From Gracilariopsis chorda (taxonomy: Eukaryota; Rhodophyta; Florideophyceae; Gracilariales; Gracilariaceae), in the NCBI GenBank assembly GCA_003194525.1, contig NBIV01000196.1, forward strand, positions 1 through 64,000: a stretch of DNA of 64,000 nt, written 5' to 3'. Position numbers and translations under genes: made by a program. Every line of letters starts with the position of its first letter. Within the stretch, counting starts at the first letter, position 1. This document shows, piece after piece, positions 52,490 to 62,899 of this stretch. Below the pieces are notes generated by a model. The model did not search any database and had not been told where the DNA came from. It worked only from the letters and a program-made list of their open reading frames with translations.

Positions 52490-53052
52490 TGTGATGCAAG
52501 GAGTAACTCGGTCATCAGAGGTGCGGAAATCACCAAGTCGATACGCGACGGTTCATACGTCACACGTGTTTTCGGTAACCCGAGGGTTGTCACAAGGGGA
52601 CACTGAGCGATGCACGAGCGGGTGCGGTTCATACGTGGATTTCCACTTTATTTGGGATGTGCACAGTAGGTGCTGGCCACGGGCCATCTACTTAGAATTA
52701 TCTAGATATTTCTAATATTATTTACTGTAGCTAGTGCGGCACTCCGCAGTACTTAGTGACGGGAAAGGTCGCACCTCAGTAAACTGGAAGATCATGGGGC
52801 ACGGAACCCAAGTTCCTAGTTCCTGGAGCCTTAACCGGACCTCCGGACTAGTTATAACTTGCGGTCTCCCGCTAAGCTTCCACCCCACACGGATTCCCGT
52901 GCTACACCCGTGCTCACGCGACCGAACCCCGGTTACCCGGACAGAAGTACCCCTAGGCCTTGCCGCCGCAAGCGGCACCCCTATTATCAGGGTAGTTCGT
53001 GGACATCCACATCGCTACCGAGTGGCCTCGCGCCCCTAGTGGTTGTACCACA
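52490..53052 (+). repeat. Element C left LTR
   Basis: 563 bp direct repeat of 62337-62899. Confidence 0.96.
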
Positions 53053-53266
53053 CGAATTGGTCTCCCGACCTAGAAGTGTGCTTCATCATTGTCTCGTGGA
53101 TTGCCACGTTTGGAATCCGGTTACGGAAGTACCGAGTCATCTCGAGTCTGACGGCTGAAAAGAGCCATAGCTCGATTTTCATACTTGTTCTCCGCCTGCC
53201 GGACTCTACACGGGACGTCCAGAAGACTGGGACAATATCGTAACAGGTTGCACAGAGGTACTGGAG

Positions 53267-55414
53267 ATGGTCCAGACTCGAAGTCAGTCGAGCTCCGGAC
53301 AACCCGGTCCCTCTGCACAACCCCCGCCGACGCAGCGGCTTGGAACTTCGGTCGAAGCCGGGAACCGCCTTTATAGGCAAGCCGTACGATCAAGGGCCCG
53401 ATCAACTGGCGCCATCCCAACAGAGGCTGACGTACCCGCTCCGGAAGCGAACATGGCGGCTAACGCCGCAGGAACCTCCACTGAGGACAAGTTACGCATA
53501 GAGGTGCAACGACTCCAGAAGGAGTCCGACTCCCATCGAACCCGTCTCACGGAAATGGAATTGCAGATTACTGCGTTGACTGGTACCTTGGACCGCCTGC
53601 GTGTGGAACACCACGCCTTGGCCAGCCAAGCCCACGATCCGCAGATCACGGCTACTGTTCGGACACTCCGAGAGGACCTCAATCAGGTCATGGAACGCCA
53701 AGGCAATGCCTCCGGGGTAATATCGGGACTACCCGTTGACGTCGAGGAAGTCCTCACTCGGGTCAACCCTCGCCTTGAGAGGCTGGAAGCAGGGGTACAC
53801 ACGCAGAGTGCTGTTAACATCCCGCTCGAGACGGAGGTGGAACGACCCACACCCGTGGAAACCCGTTCGAAGAAGTCGAAATGGAAACGTGGAAAGATGC
53901 GGAGGTCCGCCTTGAATTCAGATTCGGAAGATTCCGAGGAATCAGAGGAGAGCCGATCAAGTTCAAAAGAATCTGAAGAGGAATCGTCAGAGGAATCTTC
54001 CTCTGACGATGACACTCGTAAATCGAGGAAGAAATCTAAGCACCGCCGAACATCCGCTTGGATACGCCACAAGAGACGCCCAGCAAAGAAGGGACTCAAG
54101 GTGCTACCTTGTACTAATCCGCTTTATCGGAGAATTATAGACTACCGTCTGTATCGTTTGAAAATACGCAAACTCAAGCGAACGAGTCGCGAAACGCGAA
54201 GAGTTAAGGATCAGATCAAGAGACTGAAGATAGGAATGAGTGATCTCAAGTTCCACGGGAAGGACCAGATCTTAATCTTTGATTTCCTTTACCGGTTTGT
54301 GACCGAGACAGACATGCTTGGTATGAGCGAAGCGCAGGCTTTCGTGGCTCTACCACATTTCTTGACAGGGTTTGCCCTACAACAGTATCGAGCAGTGAGC
54401 GGCTCGCTCACGGTCGACGAAGGTGGAGTCACCAACTGGCCTGAGGGCGTGCAATATCTCCTGCGAAGTTACGCAACCTCCAATGCCATCCGCGAGGCTA
54501 TCCTCACCCTTCGGGATGTAACCCAGAAGCCTGGAGAGAAGGAGGTAGAATACAGCTCAAGGCTGAATAACGCAGCCACCAGGTGCGGTAACGTGCACTC
54601 CACGGATGAGAAGATGACGCTATTCGTCGATGGGTTAGATCCAGTGATCAAATCGTTAGTGGCTCGTCAGCGAGAAAAGCATGCCAGCATGACCTTTTTG
54701 GAACTCGTCCAATATGCTCAAGCAGAAGGGGATGCGGTCCGTGCCCACGGACAACAGCGCCGTACAACGGCATTCGTAACGCCCAAGGACTCGCCGGTTC
54801 GTTCGGCTAAACCAAAGGCCAGAGCCCTATATGCTGAGACCGTCGAGGATTCTCGGTCGTCATCCCTGATGCCACGGGACCAAAGCCACACGCTGGAAGA
54901 AGCGCTTCATTACCTGGATTATCCAGACACCTCAGTTCCGACGACGGAGTTGCCAACTACAGATACCCCTACGGAGGAGTCCGAGCTCCTCCTAGCTGAT
55001 ATCAGACGTCAGCGTCAGGCTGGAGTGGTTCCCCCACAAGGCGGGTTCACGCCCAGTAAGCCTGGATGGGTGGACCAACGCGGAAATTACCGCTCAGCAG
55101 CTGCATTTCGGCCCCGCCGAGAAGGGCTCATCTGCCACGTGTGCTACGGGAGGCACCACTTAGCAGCGGAGTGTGCTCTACCTGCTCGAGATTTGGAACG
55201 AGTTATCTCGAATTATGAGTCACTGACAGACGCTGAACGCAGCAGAGTACCGGCCACCATGTATTGGAAAGCCAAGGCGTTCGTCGCCGGTGACCCGAAC
55301 CGCGTGGGCAGAATTCCGACGACCCAGAATGTGGAGCATTCTCAAGCCGGACAGATTCGCGGCCCGCCCGCAGTGGCCGTAACGGCATATGCTCCGGATA
55401 AGTCGGAAAACTAA
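53267..55414 (+). CDS. Element C gag
   Basis: 715 residues from the ATG at 53267. An N-terminal coiled-coil (about residues 75-125), then a strongly acidic Ser/Glu/Asp segment followed by a basic one, then the retrotransposon gag (capsid) domain around IFDFLYRFVTETDML to KHASMTFLELVQYAQ. A zinc knuckle, CHVCYGRHHLAAEC, lies near the C-terminus. Confidence 0.92.
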   Translation: MVQTRSQSSSGQPGPSAQPPPTQRLGTSVEAGNRLYRQAVRSRARSTGAIPTEADVPAPEANMAANAAGTSTEDKLRIEVQRLQKESDSHRTRLTEMELQITALTGTLDRLRVEHHALASQAHDPQITATVRTLREDLNQVMERQGNASGVISGLPVDVEEVLTRVNPRLERLEAGVHTQSAVNIPLETEVERPTPVETRSKKSKWKRGKMRRSALNSDSEDSEESEESRSSSKESEEESSEESSSDDDTRKSRKKSKHRRTSAWIRHKRRPAKKGLKVLPCTNPLYRRIIDYRLYRLKIRKLKRTSRETRRVKDQIKRLKIGMSDLKFHGKDQILIFDFLYRFVTETDMLGMSEAQAFVALPHFLTGFALQQYRAVSGSLTVDEGGVTNWPEGVQYLLRSYATSNAIREAILTLRDVTQKPGEKEVEYSSRLNNAATRCGNVHSTDEKMTLFVDGLDPVIKSLVARQREKHASMTFLELVQYAQAEGDAVRAHGQQRRTTAFVTPKDSPVRSAKPKARALYAETVEDSRSSSLMPRDQSHTLEEALHYLDYPDTSVPTTELPTTDTPTEESELLLADIRRQRQAGVVPPQGGFTPSKPGWVDQRGNYRSAAAFRPRREGLICHVCYGRHHLAAECALPARDLERVISNYESLTDAERSRVPATMYWKAKAFVAGDPNRVGRIPTTQNVEHSQAGQIRGPPAVAVTAYAPDKSEN

Positions 55415-55677
55415 CGGGGGGAGCCCCAAGGGAGTCGGCACAGTCCGATTCCATTGTGCCGGCTGAGGGGGACCGACCTCCCTGCTCCCCGGTATGGAGG
55501 CCCAAGGTTCTCCTTAGGCCAGGAAAGTCCGGCTGGACCGGAAGTCAAACGCAGTTCGACTGCGGATTAAGTCGACCATGGCGACGATACCAGTGCCCTG
55601 GGAGACGAACAGACCCTATTATGGTTATGGCTAAACGTAACTATAAAGTATACGCCGATATCGGCACAAATTGACAC

Positions 55678-58600
55678 TTGTTGTCGCGACGTCTTGCGGT
55701 ACTCGATACCGGCGCAGGACCGAATTTTATCAGGGTATCTGAACTCAGCCCTCATGACCGGACCCGCATTCGAAGCGGTCCTCTACCGGATGTCCGGGAC
55801 GCAAACAAGAAGCCTCTAGAATTTCTAGGTACCATACGCCTCGTCGTCCGTTTGGGAAACCATGTCGTCATGTTGGAGTTCATTGTCTGCTCGACACTGG
55901 CTGCCCAAGTTGTTCTTGGATGTGACTACTGTGACCGCTATGTGGGAGCAATAAGACCCCGCCTTCGGGAAGTGAAGATGGATGACAGAAGCACCGTACC
56001 AATAAGGCGCAGACCCCTGCAACCGGCTGCCAATTCAGGGCCGTTGCCCCCATCCCAGAACGCTGGACCTAGTGGGAGAACCTCTCCAAAGATTAAGGTA
56101 GCGGAACAGGTGGAGCTTCCTCCAAAATCTCAGACGTGGGTCACCGTAACCACACAACGCCACGGACTTATCGTGATTCAACCCTTATCACACACGTACG
56201 AACGTAATGGAATTACCGCCGCCAACGGCGTTGCCCAGTTACAACCTAACAGACCTTTCCGATTGTTGATTAGCAACTTCACCAATCATCCTGTGAAACT
56301 TCACAAGAATCAGATGGTTGCCCTGGCTTTACCACATCCCACGGTACTCATACCGACGCACATTTCCCTAGCGGAAGTATTAGGGATATCCCTGCCGGAC
56401 GAGATCTCGCTGTCAACTTCCGCTGAACTGGAGCAAGTACCGACACCGGGAGACCGGGAATTAGCTAAAGCGCTCCCGTCAGTTGACGAATTGGACCTCT
56501 CCCATGTACCAGAGGAGTACCGGGATCGCTTACGCAGATTACTGCAGAAATACTCGTCCATGTGGGATGGGAACCTCGGCGAAATCGCTGCAACAGAGCA
56601 TCATATTGATCTCGTCCCGGGTACAAGACCCATTGCACAGCATCCCTACAGAGCTGGACCCCGAACGCGAAAAATCGAACAACAGCATGTGGATGACATG
56701 CTTGAAAAGGGTGTCATTGAGCCCGCACAATCCGCTTGGGCCTCCCCAGTGGTGCTCGTCCCGAAGACGGATGGTTCATTACGCTTTTGCGTGGATTACA
56801 GGAAACTGAACGCAGTGACCGTAAGGGATACGTATCCCTTACCCCGAATGGATGAATGCATCGACAGCCTCGGTGATGCCACCGTATTTACTACGCTGGA
56901 CGCTAATTCCGGGTACTGGCAGGTGCCCATCGCGGATGATGACCGCGACAAAACGGCCTTCGTGTGCCACGCCGGTCTTTACCGATTCAAACGCATGCCA
57001 TTTGGCCTCACTAATGCGCCAGCTACGTTCCGGCGTGCCCTGGACATCATCTTGTCATCCTACAAGTGGAAGACCTGCTTGGTATATCTCGATGATATCA
57101 TCATTTTCAGTAAGAACATGGAGAACCATTTTGAAGACGTCGAGTTGATACTAAAAAAGCTCCAGTCAGCTGGGATTACTTTGAAGCTAAAGAAATGTGA
57201 TTGGTTCACGGATAAAGTCAAGTACCTTGGTCATTTGATCAAACCAGGACAGCTGGAGATGGACGAAGTCGCAACCGCGGCTATCCGCAAAGCCACACCC
57301 CCGCAAACACAAACACAATTGCGTGCCTTTCTGGGGTTATGTAACGTCTATCGACGATTTGTCCCGCGCTACTCACACATAGCCGCGCCGTTGAACGCAT
57401 TATTGAAGAAAGGACAGCCCGTCCAACTCAAACAATTCGTTGAAGCCGAGACGGATGCCTTCGAAACGCTCAAGAAGACGCTGATCACAGCACCCGTATT
57501 GGCCCTCCCAAAACTGGGACTCCCCTTTGTGGTCGACACTGACTCCAGTGAATATCAAGTGGGCTGTGACCTTTTCCAGGAATATCCTGACGGCGAACGC
57601 AAACCTATTGGTTATTGGTCCAGATCGCTGCAATCAGCGGAACAAAACTACTCGGTATCTGAAAAGGAATGCCTTGCAGTTGTCTGGGCTCTTACGACCC
57701 TCCGACCATACCTTCAAGGGGTGCGTTTTACCGTCAATACGGACCATTCATGCCTCAGATGGCTACATTCTATATCCGAACCGTCGGGACGCTTAATGCG
57801 ATGGCGATTACGCCTCTCGGAATTCGACTTCGAAGTCAAGTACAAAAAGGGGCGCTCCAACGTCCATGCCGACCCCTCATCACGGCTCTTAACACTGGGA
57901 GAAACCCAAACTGAAATCGATGATGACATCCCTTGTCTCTTCGCTGAGGACTCACCTCATCTCCAAGCCGATGCCGGCGCGCAACATTGCACGGATTACG
58001 ACGATGACTTCACCCTCGACTTGCTAATTGCGCAAGCAACAGACACCGCACCGGCGGAACAACTCGAGCGTATCTCGTTAGAAGAGCTTCTACGTGAGCA
58101 ACACGCAGATGCCTTCTGCACCTCCATACGCTCCCGTCTTAACGGGGGGGAGGGGTTACCCTTTGGCCTTGACAAGCAAGGAGTGCTAGTTCGAACTGTC
58201 GAAGCACAGGACCAGATCGTGATTCCACACGTCTTGAAGAGCAGAGTACTGCATCTCGCACACTACTCCCAGTTATCTGGACATCCAGGTGGCACAAAGT
58301 TATACTGGACTCTCAGGAAAGACTTTTATTGGCCAACATTGGCAATGGACTGCCACGCCACGGCGAAGTTGTGTACAACCTGCGCGAAGAATCGCATTAA
58401 GCTGTGGAAACGGAAACGTCCCCTGAAGCTGTTCCCGGCGAAAGCGCCTTTAGAGTACGTCAGCATTGACATCTTAGGGGAACTGATTCGCACAAAGCGA
58501 GGCTATAGATACCTTCTGGTAATCACGGATCGCTTCTCGAAGCTGACTCGGACAGTCCCGCTGAAGCGGATCACGGCCGCGGCAATCGCGCAAGCTTTCA

Positions 58601-60375
58601 TCAGAGAGTGGGTCTACGTCTACGGACCACCGTTGAATCTATTATCAGATAATGGGAAGCAATTCGTTGCGAAGTTCTTTCAGGACGTATGCCGCATTCT
58701 CGGCGTGAAGAACGTGTTTACCACGACGTACCATCCGCAGACAAACGGCCAGGTGGAGCATTTCAATCGCACGCTACTCGCCGCTCTTCGGCATTACGTG
58801 ACGGACCACCCCAAGGATTGGGACTTGTATACAGACACGCTGTGCTACGCGTACAATACGCAAGTTCACTCGAAGACGAGAATGGCACCCTTCGAACTGG
58901 TCTTGGCGCGCTGCCCGCCGGCTCTACCAGTCAGACTGGACCAAGACAGCGAGTTGGAGGCGCCGAAACCGGCTTCACACCACCTCAAGTGGAGGGATGA
59001 CCTGAGACGACGCGCGGAACAGGCCGCAAGAGAGCTAGCGAAGGCCCAAGCCCGTGATAAACGGAATTATGATGCCACACTACGCCCCATTATTCCGGAT
59101 ATCCGGGTCGGAGGTCACGTGTTCGTGCGTATTGAGCGTCCGGACGCTACGACGCGAGAAGGAAGGAGTGAACTCCGGAGGCGACATAAGCTATCCCTAG
59201 TAGTATCTGGTCCATATGAAGTAGTCGAACTCGACTCAGAGACGGTGGTTATCCGCAAGGAAGACGATAACGTCGAACGAATTTCACGAGACCGTGTGGT
59301 AACAGCCCCTGACCCCGTGCGAGACGGAACGCCCGTACAAGCCGCTGCATCACGGCCAGTGGGGGCCACTCAAGGCGAATCGACGACAAGTGTCATCTCT
59401 CAGCCAATCAGCAGCCCGGAATTGTCCGACGTTCCGCCTCCCGGTATATCCGGCGCACAACCGCCACCAAATGGTACTGTAAGTGTCACACCCCGCTGTA
59501 TATCAGCGCGTGACGGTTATGTGAACCAAATCCTGCGCACAGGGGAAGCGTCACGTGACCACCCGTACCCCGTGGCCAAGCCCACATCTTGGAAGGCCTC
59601 TGATTGGCCGAACCAGAGTGTCACTCACACCAAACCGCCTCCTGACGGAAAGCATCCGCCCCCACAGCAACCACGAATGCGTGAAGAAGACGACGATTCC
59701 GCTGACGACAGCAAGCAGAAAGAAGGCCCACCGAACCTGCCCCTACAACGGAGAACATCTCCAAAGGAAAAGAGCGTAAGCGCTGACCCCACAACGGTGG
59801 AAGAGAGGAAGCTGCCTCCAGCGGACAGATCCGCCGTGACCCCGGCCCTTGCCGACAAGACTCCCCAGAGGAGTCACCCCGAGATTATCTGGACTCCAAG
59901 TCCCTCGCATAGCGAGGTACACCTCAGGCGTACAGCAGCAGAAGAGGCTGTGTCTTCGCTAAACCGTCCGGACCAGCCGGGAGTAACACGAACCGGGAAT
60001 AGCCCGAAATCACTTAGCGGAGAACGAAAACCCGCACCGGCAAAAACAGCCAAGGAGCTGAAAAGTCCGGCTACTCCGCCGGAGGATAGTCGGGAATCCC
60101 CGGAGAACGGGAGCTCAGTAGAGCGAGACGAGCGCGGCTCTCCGCAAGAATACGTGATGGACCGAATCGCCGATCACGCGTATGACGAGGAGGACCTCAA
60201 GCCCCGTTATCGAATTCGATGGTACAATTACCCGCCTGAAGCGGACACATGGGAACCGATGGAGAATATCCCCCGATCCCATGTCGTGCGGTATCACCGC
60301 TGGAGGAGATTGCCGTTACCGGCAAACTTGGGTGACGCTCTCGTCGGTATCATGGGGGACTCCCAAATTGTCTAG
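55678..60375 (+). CDS. Element C pol with C-terminal chromodomain
   Basis: About 1565 residues, open throughout. Protease VLDTGAGPNFIR at the start. Reverse transcriptase: SPVVLVPKTDGSLRFCVDYR and VYLDDIIIFSKN. RNase H: VVDTDSSEYQVGCDLF. Integrase: zinc-binding HYSQLSGHPGG to CTTCAKNR, then SIDILGEL, LLSDNGKQF and HPQTNGQVEHFNRTLL. After a long Pro/Ser/Glu-rich linker, the last 70 residues are a chromodomain (EYVMDRIADHAYDE, YRIRWYNYPPEADTWEP), which in chromoviruses guides insertion to marked chromatin. The gap to gag is about 260 bases and the frame here has no ATG at its start. Confidence 0.93.
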   Translation: MLSRRLAVLDTGAGPNFIRVSELSPHDRTRIRSGPLPDVRDANKKPLEFLGTIRLVVRLGNHVVMLEFIVCSTLAAQVVLGCDYCDRYVGAIRPRLREVKMDDRSTVPIRRRPLQPAANSGPLPPSQNAGPSGRTSPKIKVAEQVELPPKSQTWVTVTTQRHGLIVIQPLSHTYERNGITAANGVAQLQPNRPFRLLISNFTNHPVKLHKNQMVALALPHPTVLIPTHISLAEVLGISLPDEISLSTSAELEQVPTPGDRELAKALPSVDELDLSHVPEEYRDRLRRLLQKYSSMWDGNLGEIAATEHHIDLVPGTRPIAQHPYRAGPRTRKIEQQHVDDMLEKGVIEPAQSAWASPVVLVPKTDGSLRFCVDYRKLNAVTVRDTYPLPRMDECIDSLGDATVFTTLDANSGYWQVPIADDDRDKTAFVCHAGLYRFKRMPFGLTNAPATFRRALDIILSSYKWKTCLVYLDDIIIFSKNMENHFEDVELILKKLQSAGITLKLKKCDWFTDKVKYLGHLIKPGQLEMDEVATAAIRKATPPQTQTQLRAFLGLCNVYRRFVPRYSHIAAPLNALLKKGQPVQLKQFVEAETDAFETLKKTLITAPVLALPKLGLPFVVDTDSSEYQVGCDLFQEYPDGERKPIGYWSRSLQSAEQNYSVSEKECLAVVWALTTLRPYLQGVRFTVNTDHSCLRWLHSISEPSGRLMRWRLRLSEFDFEVKYKKGRSNVHADPSSRLLTLGETQTEIDDDIPCLFAEDSPHLQADAGAQHCTDYDDDFTLDLLIAQATDTAPAEQLERISLEELLREQHADAFCTSIRSRLNGGEGLPFGLDKQGVLVRTVEAQDQIVIPHVLKSRVLHLAHYSQLSGHPGGTKLYWTLRKDFYWPTLAMDCHATAKLCTTCAKNRIKLWKRKRPLKLFPAKAPLEYVSIDILGELIRTKRGYRYLLVITDRFSKLTRTVPLKRITAAAIAQAFIREWVYVYGPPLNLLSDNGKQFVAKFFQDVCRILGVKNVFTTTYHPQTNGQVEHFNRTLLAALRHYVTDHPKDWDLYTDTLCYAYNTQVHSKTRMAPFELVLARCPPALPVRLDQDSELEAPKPASHHLKWRDDLRRRAEQAARELAKAQARDKRNYDATLRPIIPDIRVGGHVFVRIERPDATTREGRSELRRRHKLSLVVSGPYEVVELDSETVVIRKEDDNVERISRDRVVTAPDPVRDGTPVQAAASRPVGATQGESTTSVISQPISSPELSDVPPPGISGAQPPPNGTVSVTPRCISARDGYVNQILRTGEASRDHPYPVAKPTSWKASDWPNQSVTHTKPPPDGKHPPPQQPRMREEDDDSADDSKQKEGPPNLPLQRRTSPKEKSVSADPTTVEERKLPPADRSAVTPALADKTPQRSHPEIIWTPSPSHSEVHLRRTAAEEAVSSLNRPDQPGVTRTGNSPKSLSGERKPAPAKTAKELKSPATPPEDSRESPENGSSVERDERGSPQEYVMDRIADHAYDEEDLKPRYRIRWYNYPPEADTWEPMENIPRSHVVRYHRWRRLPLPANLGDALVGIMGDSQIV

Positions 60376-60808
60376 GGACCGTCACGTTAGCGTGGAATAA
60401 AAGAAGTGGAGACCCATGAATAAGGAAAGGCGAAGAAGCGCAGTCTAAGGCAGTACAGTTCTAGTTAACTAGTTTATTGATTAGGGATCGCCCTATATAC
60501 TGGTGCTAGGCCAGGACGCCACCGGTACATGTGCTATCACAATCGAATCGCGTTTAAGCGCTCGGCTCATTCGGATCCTGACCGAGATTGGCACGGAGCA
60601 ACCCCAGCAGATGCTGACGGTCCCCCTGAACGGAAGTTAAGGGAACCCCCGCCTCTTCGAGGAACCTCCTCAAGAGCTCGAGCTCAGACTCGTCATCCGC
60701 AGAATTCTGCTGAGGCTGCTGGTAGCCCAGGTTCACAGGTAACGGGTTGACCGTGGTGTCCTCTTCCAGAATCGGAGCTTCGGTATCCATCTCGTATGGC
60801 TCTTCGCT
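60376..60808. other. Element C, spacer after pol
   Basis: Interior of element C between pol and the main antisense ORF. It contains a short minus-strand open stretch of acidic, Gln-rich composition (60554-60790). Confidence 0.4.
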
Positions 60809-62278
60809 TTAATCAGCATCTCCATCCTCGGACATATAGTCCATCACGGCCGCATCCGGCTCGAAAATATAGCCAGTTGGCTGGGTAGCCGGTTGAGCCC
60901 GCGGGTTTTGCCGCAAATACCGAGCCTGCTCGGATGTCAGATGCTGACGGGTCCATGGATCATACCATACGAAGTCTCCGGCATCAGCTGTCCGACCGGG
61001 GGAATACTCGCGCTTTCGCGAACGATTACCTCGCGCTGCTTGATCAGCTGGTACCAAGTCCCAGTTTATCTGGTCCATGACGTTCATAAGGTGACGGAAG
61101 TCTTCCTGGTTGGCGCGAGAGCCAAGCACCAGAGACAAATCGAGATTTCTCGCGTACTCCCGAGCAGTTGGACTCATGTACCACACCCGGTAAGTGTCGT
61201 ACGCATCCCACAGGATGAAGACTGCCATTTTGGCAATGAATTCCGTGCATGCCACGACCCAGAGCCCGCAATAGGGATCATTCACTAGGTGAAAGCCTAA
61301 GTAAGTAATAACCGGAGGAATCTCCACTGGGCAACCCCGAGGAGCCTCAATTGCAGCCCAGTGATCTGGAATTGGAACGTATCGGCCAAGCCGAGCAGAG
61401 GCCCGAGCGCGATCAACCCCGACCATTTGATATGGAACGAGGTACCCCAGTCTTGACCTGGTTCGTCGCTCCCAACGTGCGAATTCCCAGAAAGGGATGT
61501 CGCGCTTGCGCAAGTAGCGGAACTCCGCGCGAAGAAGTGGTTGCTGGAAACAGAGCGCCCCCTGGCGAACGCCACGGATCCCTCGCCAACGTCGAGTGGG
61601 GAGATCCCCGAGTTGCTCTACGTAGGCGTAAGCCTCGCCGTTGGTTCTGGCCACCCAGGTGTCGAATTCCCACGCATCGTCCAGAGGGACTGTTCCAATG
61701 ATGCGGCGTATCCGCTGATACACCAGCTTGGTGAAGCGCACCCGCGCTTCGTGCATACGCTCGTTGCCATACCGCGCTATCGCGTTGTCCGGGAGCGCGC
61801 AGTGCGCGAGCCAGTCGTCAGTATACACCGCATGAAGCGGGAGTCCATCGGAAAGACGCCCAGCGACCTGGTATTGATCGAGGAGGCCCTCATCGCGCAC
61901 CCCTTGTGGATGAAACCACGGAGCATTAGCAAACGCCTCGGGGTGGTTTAAGGGATTAATGCCCACTAAATCCGCAGGGTGCGGGAATGACTGATGGATG
62001 CGTCGCTGAGGAGGGCGGATAACCGCAGTATTCGAGACATACGCCGGTATGTACGGCAAAGGAGGTTGAGGCAGTGGCACTGATGGCGTGGTCGGAACGG
62101 GTCCGGAGTTTGATGCAGAAGGGTGCGAAGGGGGTTGCTGGGGATTCTCGGATGGTTGCATCGTTAGTTGGAATTCAGAAGCGCTGAGGTGGCCGGTATC
62201 AGTGTCGTGTTCGATGAGAGCTTGGTTTTCACAGGAGTGAGGGGGAGAAGCAGACCGAATGCTGCGATACCGCGACAT
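60809..62278 (-). CDS. Element C antisense ORF, unknown protein
   Basis: 489 residues from the ATG at 62278 on the strand opposite gag-pol, filling the space between pol and the right LTR. I do not recognise any domain. The N-terminal 120 residues are Pro/Ser-rich; residues 125-420 are rich in Trp, Tyr, Arg and look globular (for example AWEFDTWVARTNGEAYAYVEQLGDLPTRRW and IPDHWAAIEAPRGCPVEIPPVITYLGFHLV). The C-terminus is basic then acidic. The length, codon structure and Trp content argue against a chance frame. Antisense ORFs in the same position are known in some plant Tat/Ogre-type Gypsy elements; I see no sequence likeness to them. Confidence 0.65.
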   Translation of the reverse strand: MSRYRSIRSASPPHSCENQALIEHDTDTGHLSASEFQLTMQPSENPQQPPSHPSASNSGPVPTTPSVPLPQPPLPYIPAYVSNTAVIRPPQRRIHQSFPHPADLVGINPLNHPEAFANAPWFHPQGVRDEGLLDQYQVAGRLSDGLPLHAVYTDDWLAHCALPDNAIARYGNERMHEARVRFTKLVYQRIRRIIGTVPLDDAWEFDTWVARTNGEAYAYVEQLGDLPTRRWRGIRGVRQGALCFQQPLLRAEFRYLRKRDIPFWEFARWERRTRSRLGYLVPYQMVGVDRARASARLGRYVPIPDHWAAIEAPRGCPVEIPPVITYLGFHLVNDPYCGLWVVACTEFIAKMAVFILWDAYDTYRVWYMSPTAREYARNLDLSLVLGSRANQEDFRHLMNVMDQINWDLVPADQAARGNRSRKREYSPGRTADAGDFVWYDPWTRQHLTSEQARYLRQNPRAQPATQPTGYIFEPDAAVMDYMSEDGDAD

Positions 62279-62288
62279 TGTTCGCTCC

Positions 62289-62295
62289 TTATATA
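62289..62295 (-). promoter_or_regulatory. TATA-like box before the antisense ORF
   Basis: TATATAA on the minus strand, 11-17 bases upstream of the antisense ATG. It is close for a standard TATA-to-start distance, so the first translated ATG could lie further in. Tentative. Confidence 0.35.
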
Positions 62296-62336
62296 GGCGA
62301 ATTCGCCGATATACTCCGCTCTTAACGGGGGGGATA

Positions 62337-62899
62337 TGTGATGCAAGGAGTAACTCGGTCATCCGAGGTGCGGAAATCACCAAGTCGATACGCGACGGTT
62401 CATACGTCACACGTGTTTTCGGTAACCCGAGGGTTGTCACAAGGGGACACTGAGCGATGCACGAGCGGGTGCGGTTCATACGTGGATTTCCACTTTATTT
62501 GGGATGTGCACAGTAGGTGCTGGCCACGGGCCATCTACTTAGAATTATCTAGATATTTCTAATATTATTTACTGTAGCTAGTGCGGCACTTTGCAGTACT
62601 TAGTGACGGGAAAGGTCGCACCTCAGTAAACTGGAAGATCATGGGGCACGGAACCCAAGTTCCTAGTTCCTGGAGCCTTAACCGGACCTCCGGACTAGTT
62701 ATAACTTGCGGTCTCCCGCTAAGCTTCCACCCCACACGGATTCCCGTGCTACACCCGTGCTCACGCGACCGAACCCCGGTTACCCGGACAGAAGCACCCC
62801 TAGGCCTTGCCGCCGCAAGCGGCACCCCTATTATCAGGGTAGTTCGTGGACATCCACATCGCTACCGAGTGGCCTCGCGCCCCTAGTGGTTGTACCACA
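62337..62899 (+). repeat. Element C right LTR
   Basis: 563 bp, about four differences from the left LTR. Confidence 0.96.

Larger units (their letters stand above)
52490..62899 (+). mobile_element. Gypsy-superfamily chromovirus-type LTR retrotransposon C
   Basis: 10.4 kb. LTRs of 563 bp each (TGTGATG to ACCACA), target duplication CTTTT (52485-52489 and 62900-62904), and about four LTR differences (under 1%), so it is young. Primer-site candidate TGGTCTCCCGACC begins at 53058, six bases after the left LTR. The interior has gag, pol (protease, RT, RNase H, integrase, chromodomain), a 2-kb segment with a long antisense ORF, and a G-rich tract (AACGGGGGGGATA) directly before the right LTR. It looks whole or nearly so. 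Confidence 0.96.

Noticed and set aside
52718-53039. Open frames in the element C LTRs, repeated at 62565-62886
   Set aside because: They occur on both strands of a non-coding LTR and are duplicated only because the LTR is.
62279-62479. Extension of the antisense ORF into the right LTR
   Set aside because: The frame is open but the stretch is LTR sequence, and the same LTR sequence occurs at the left end without the ORF; the ATG at 62278 is a better start.
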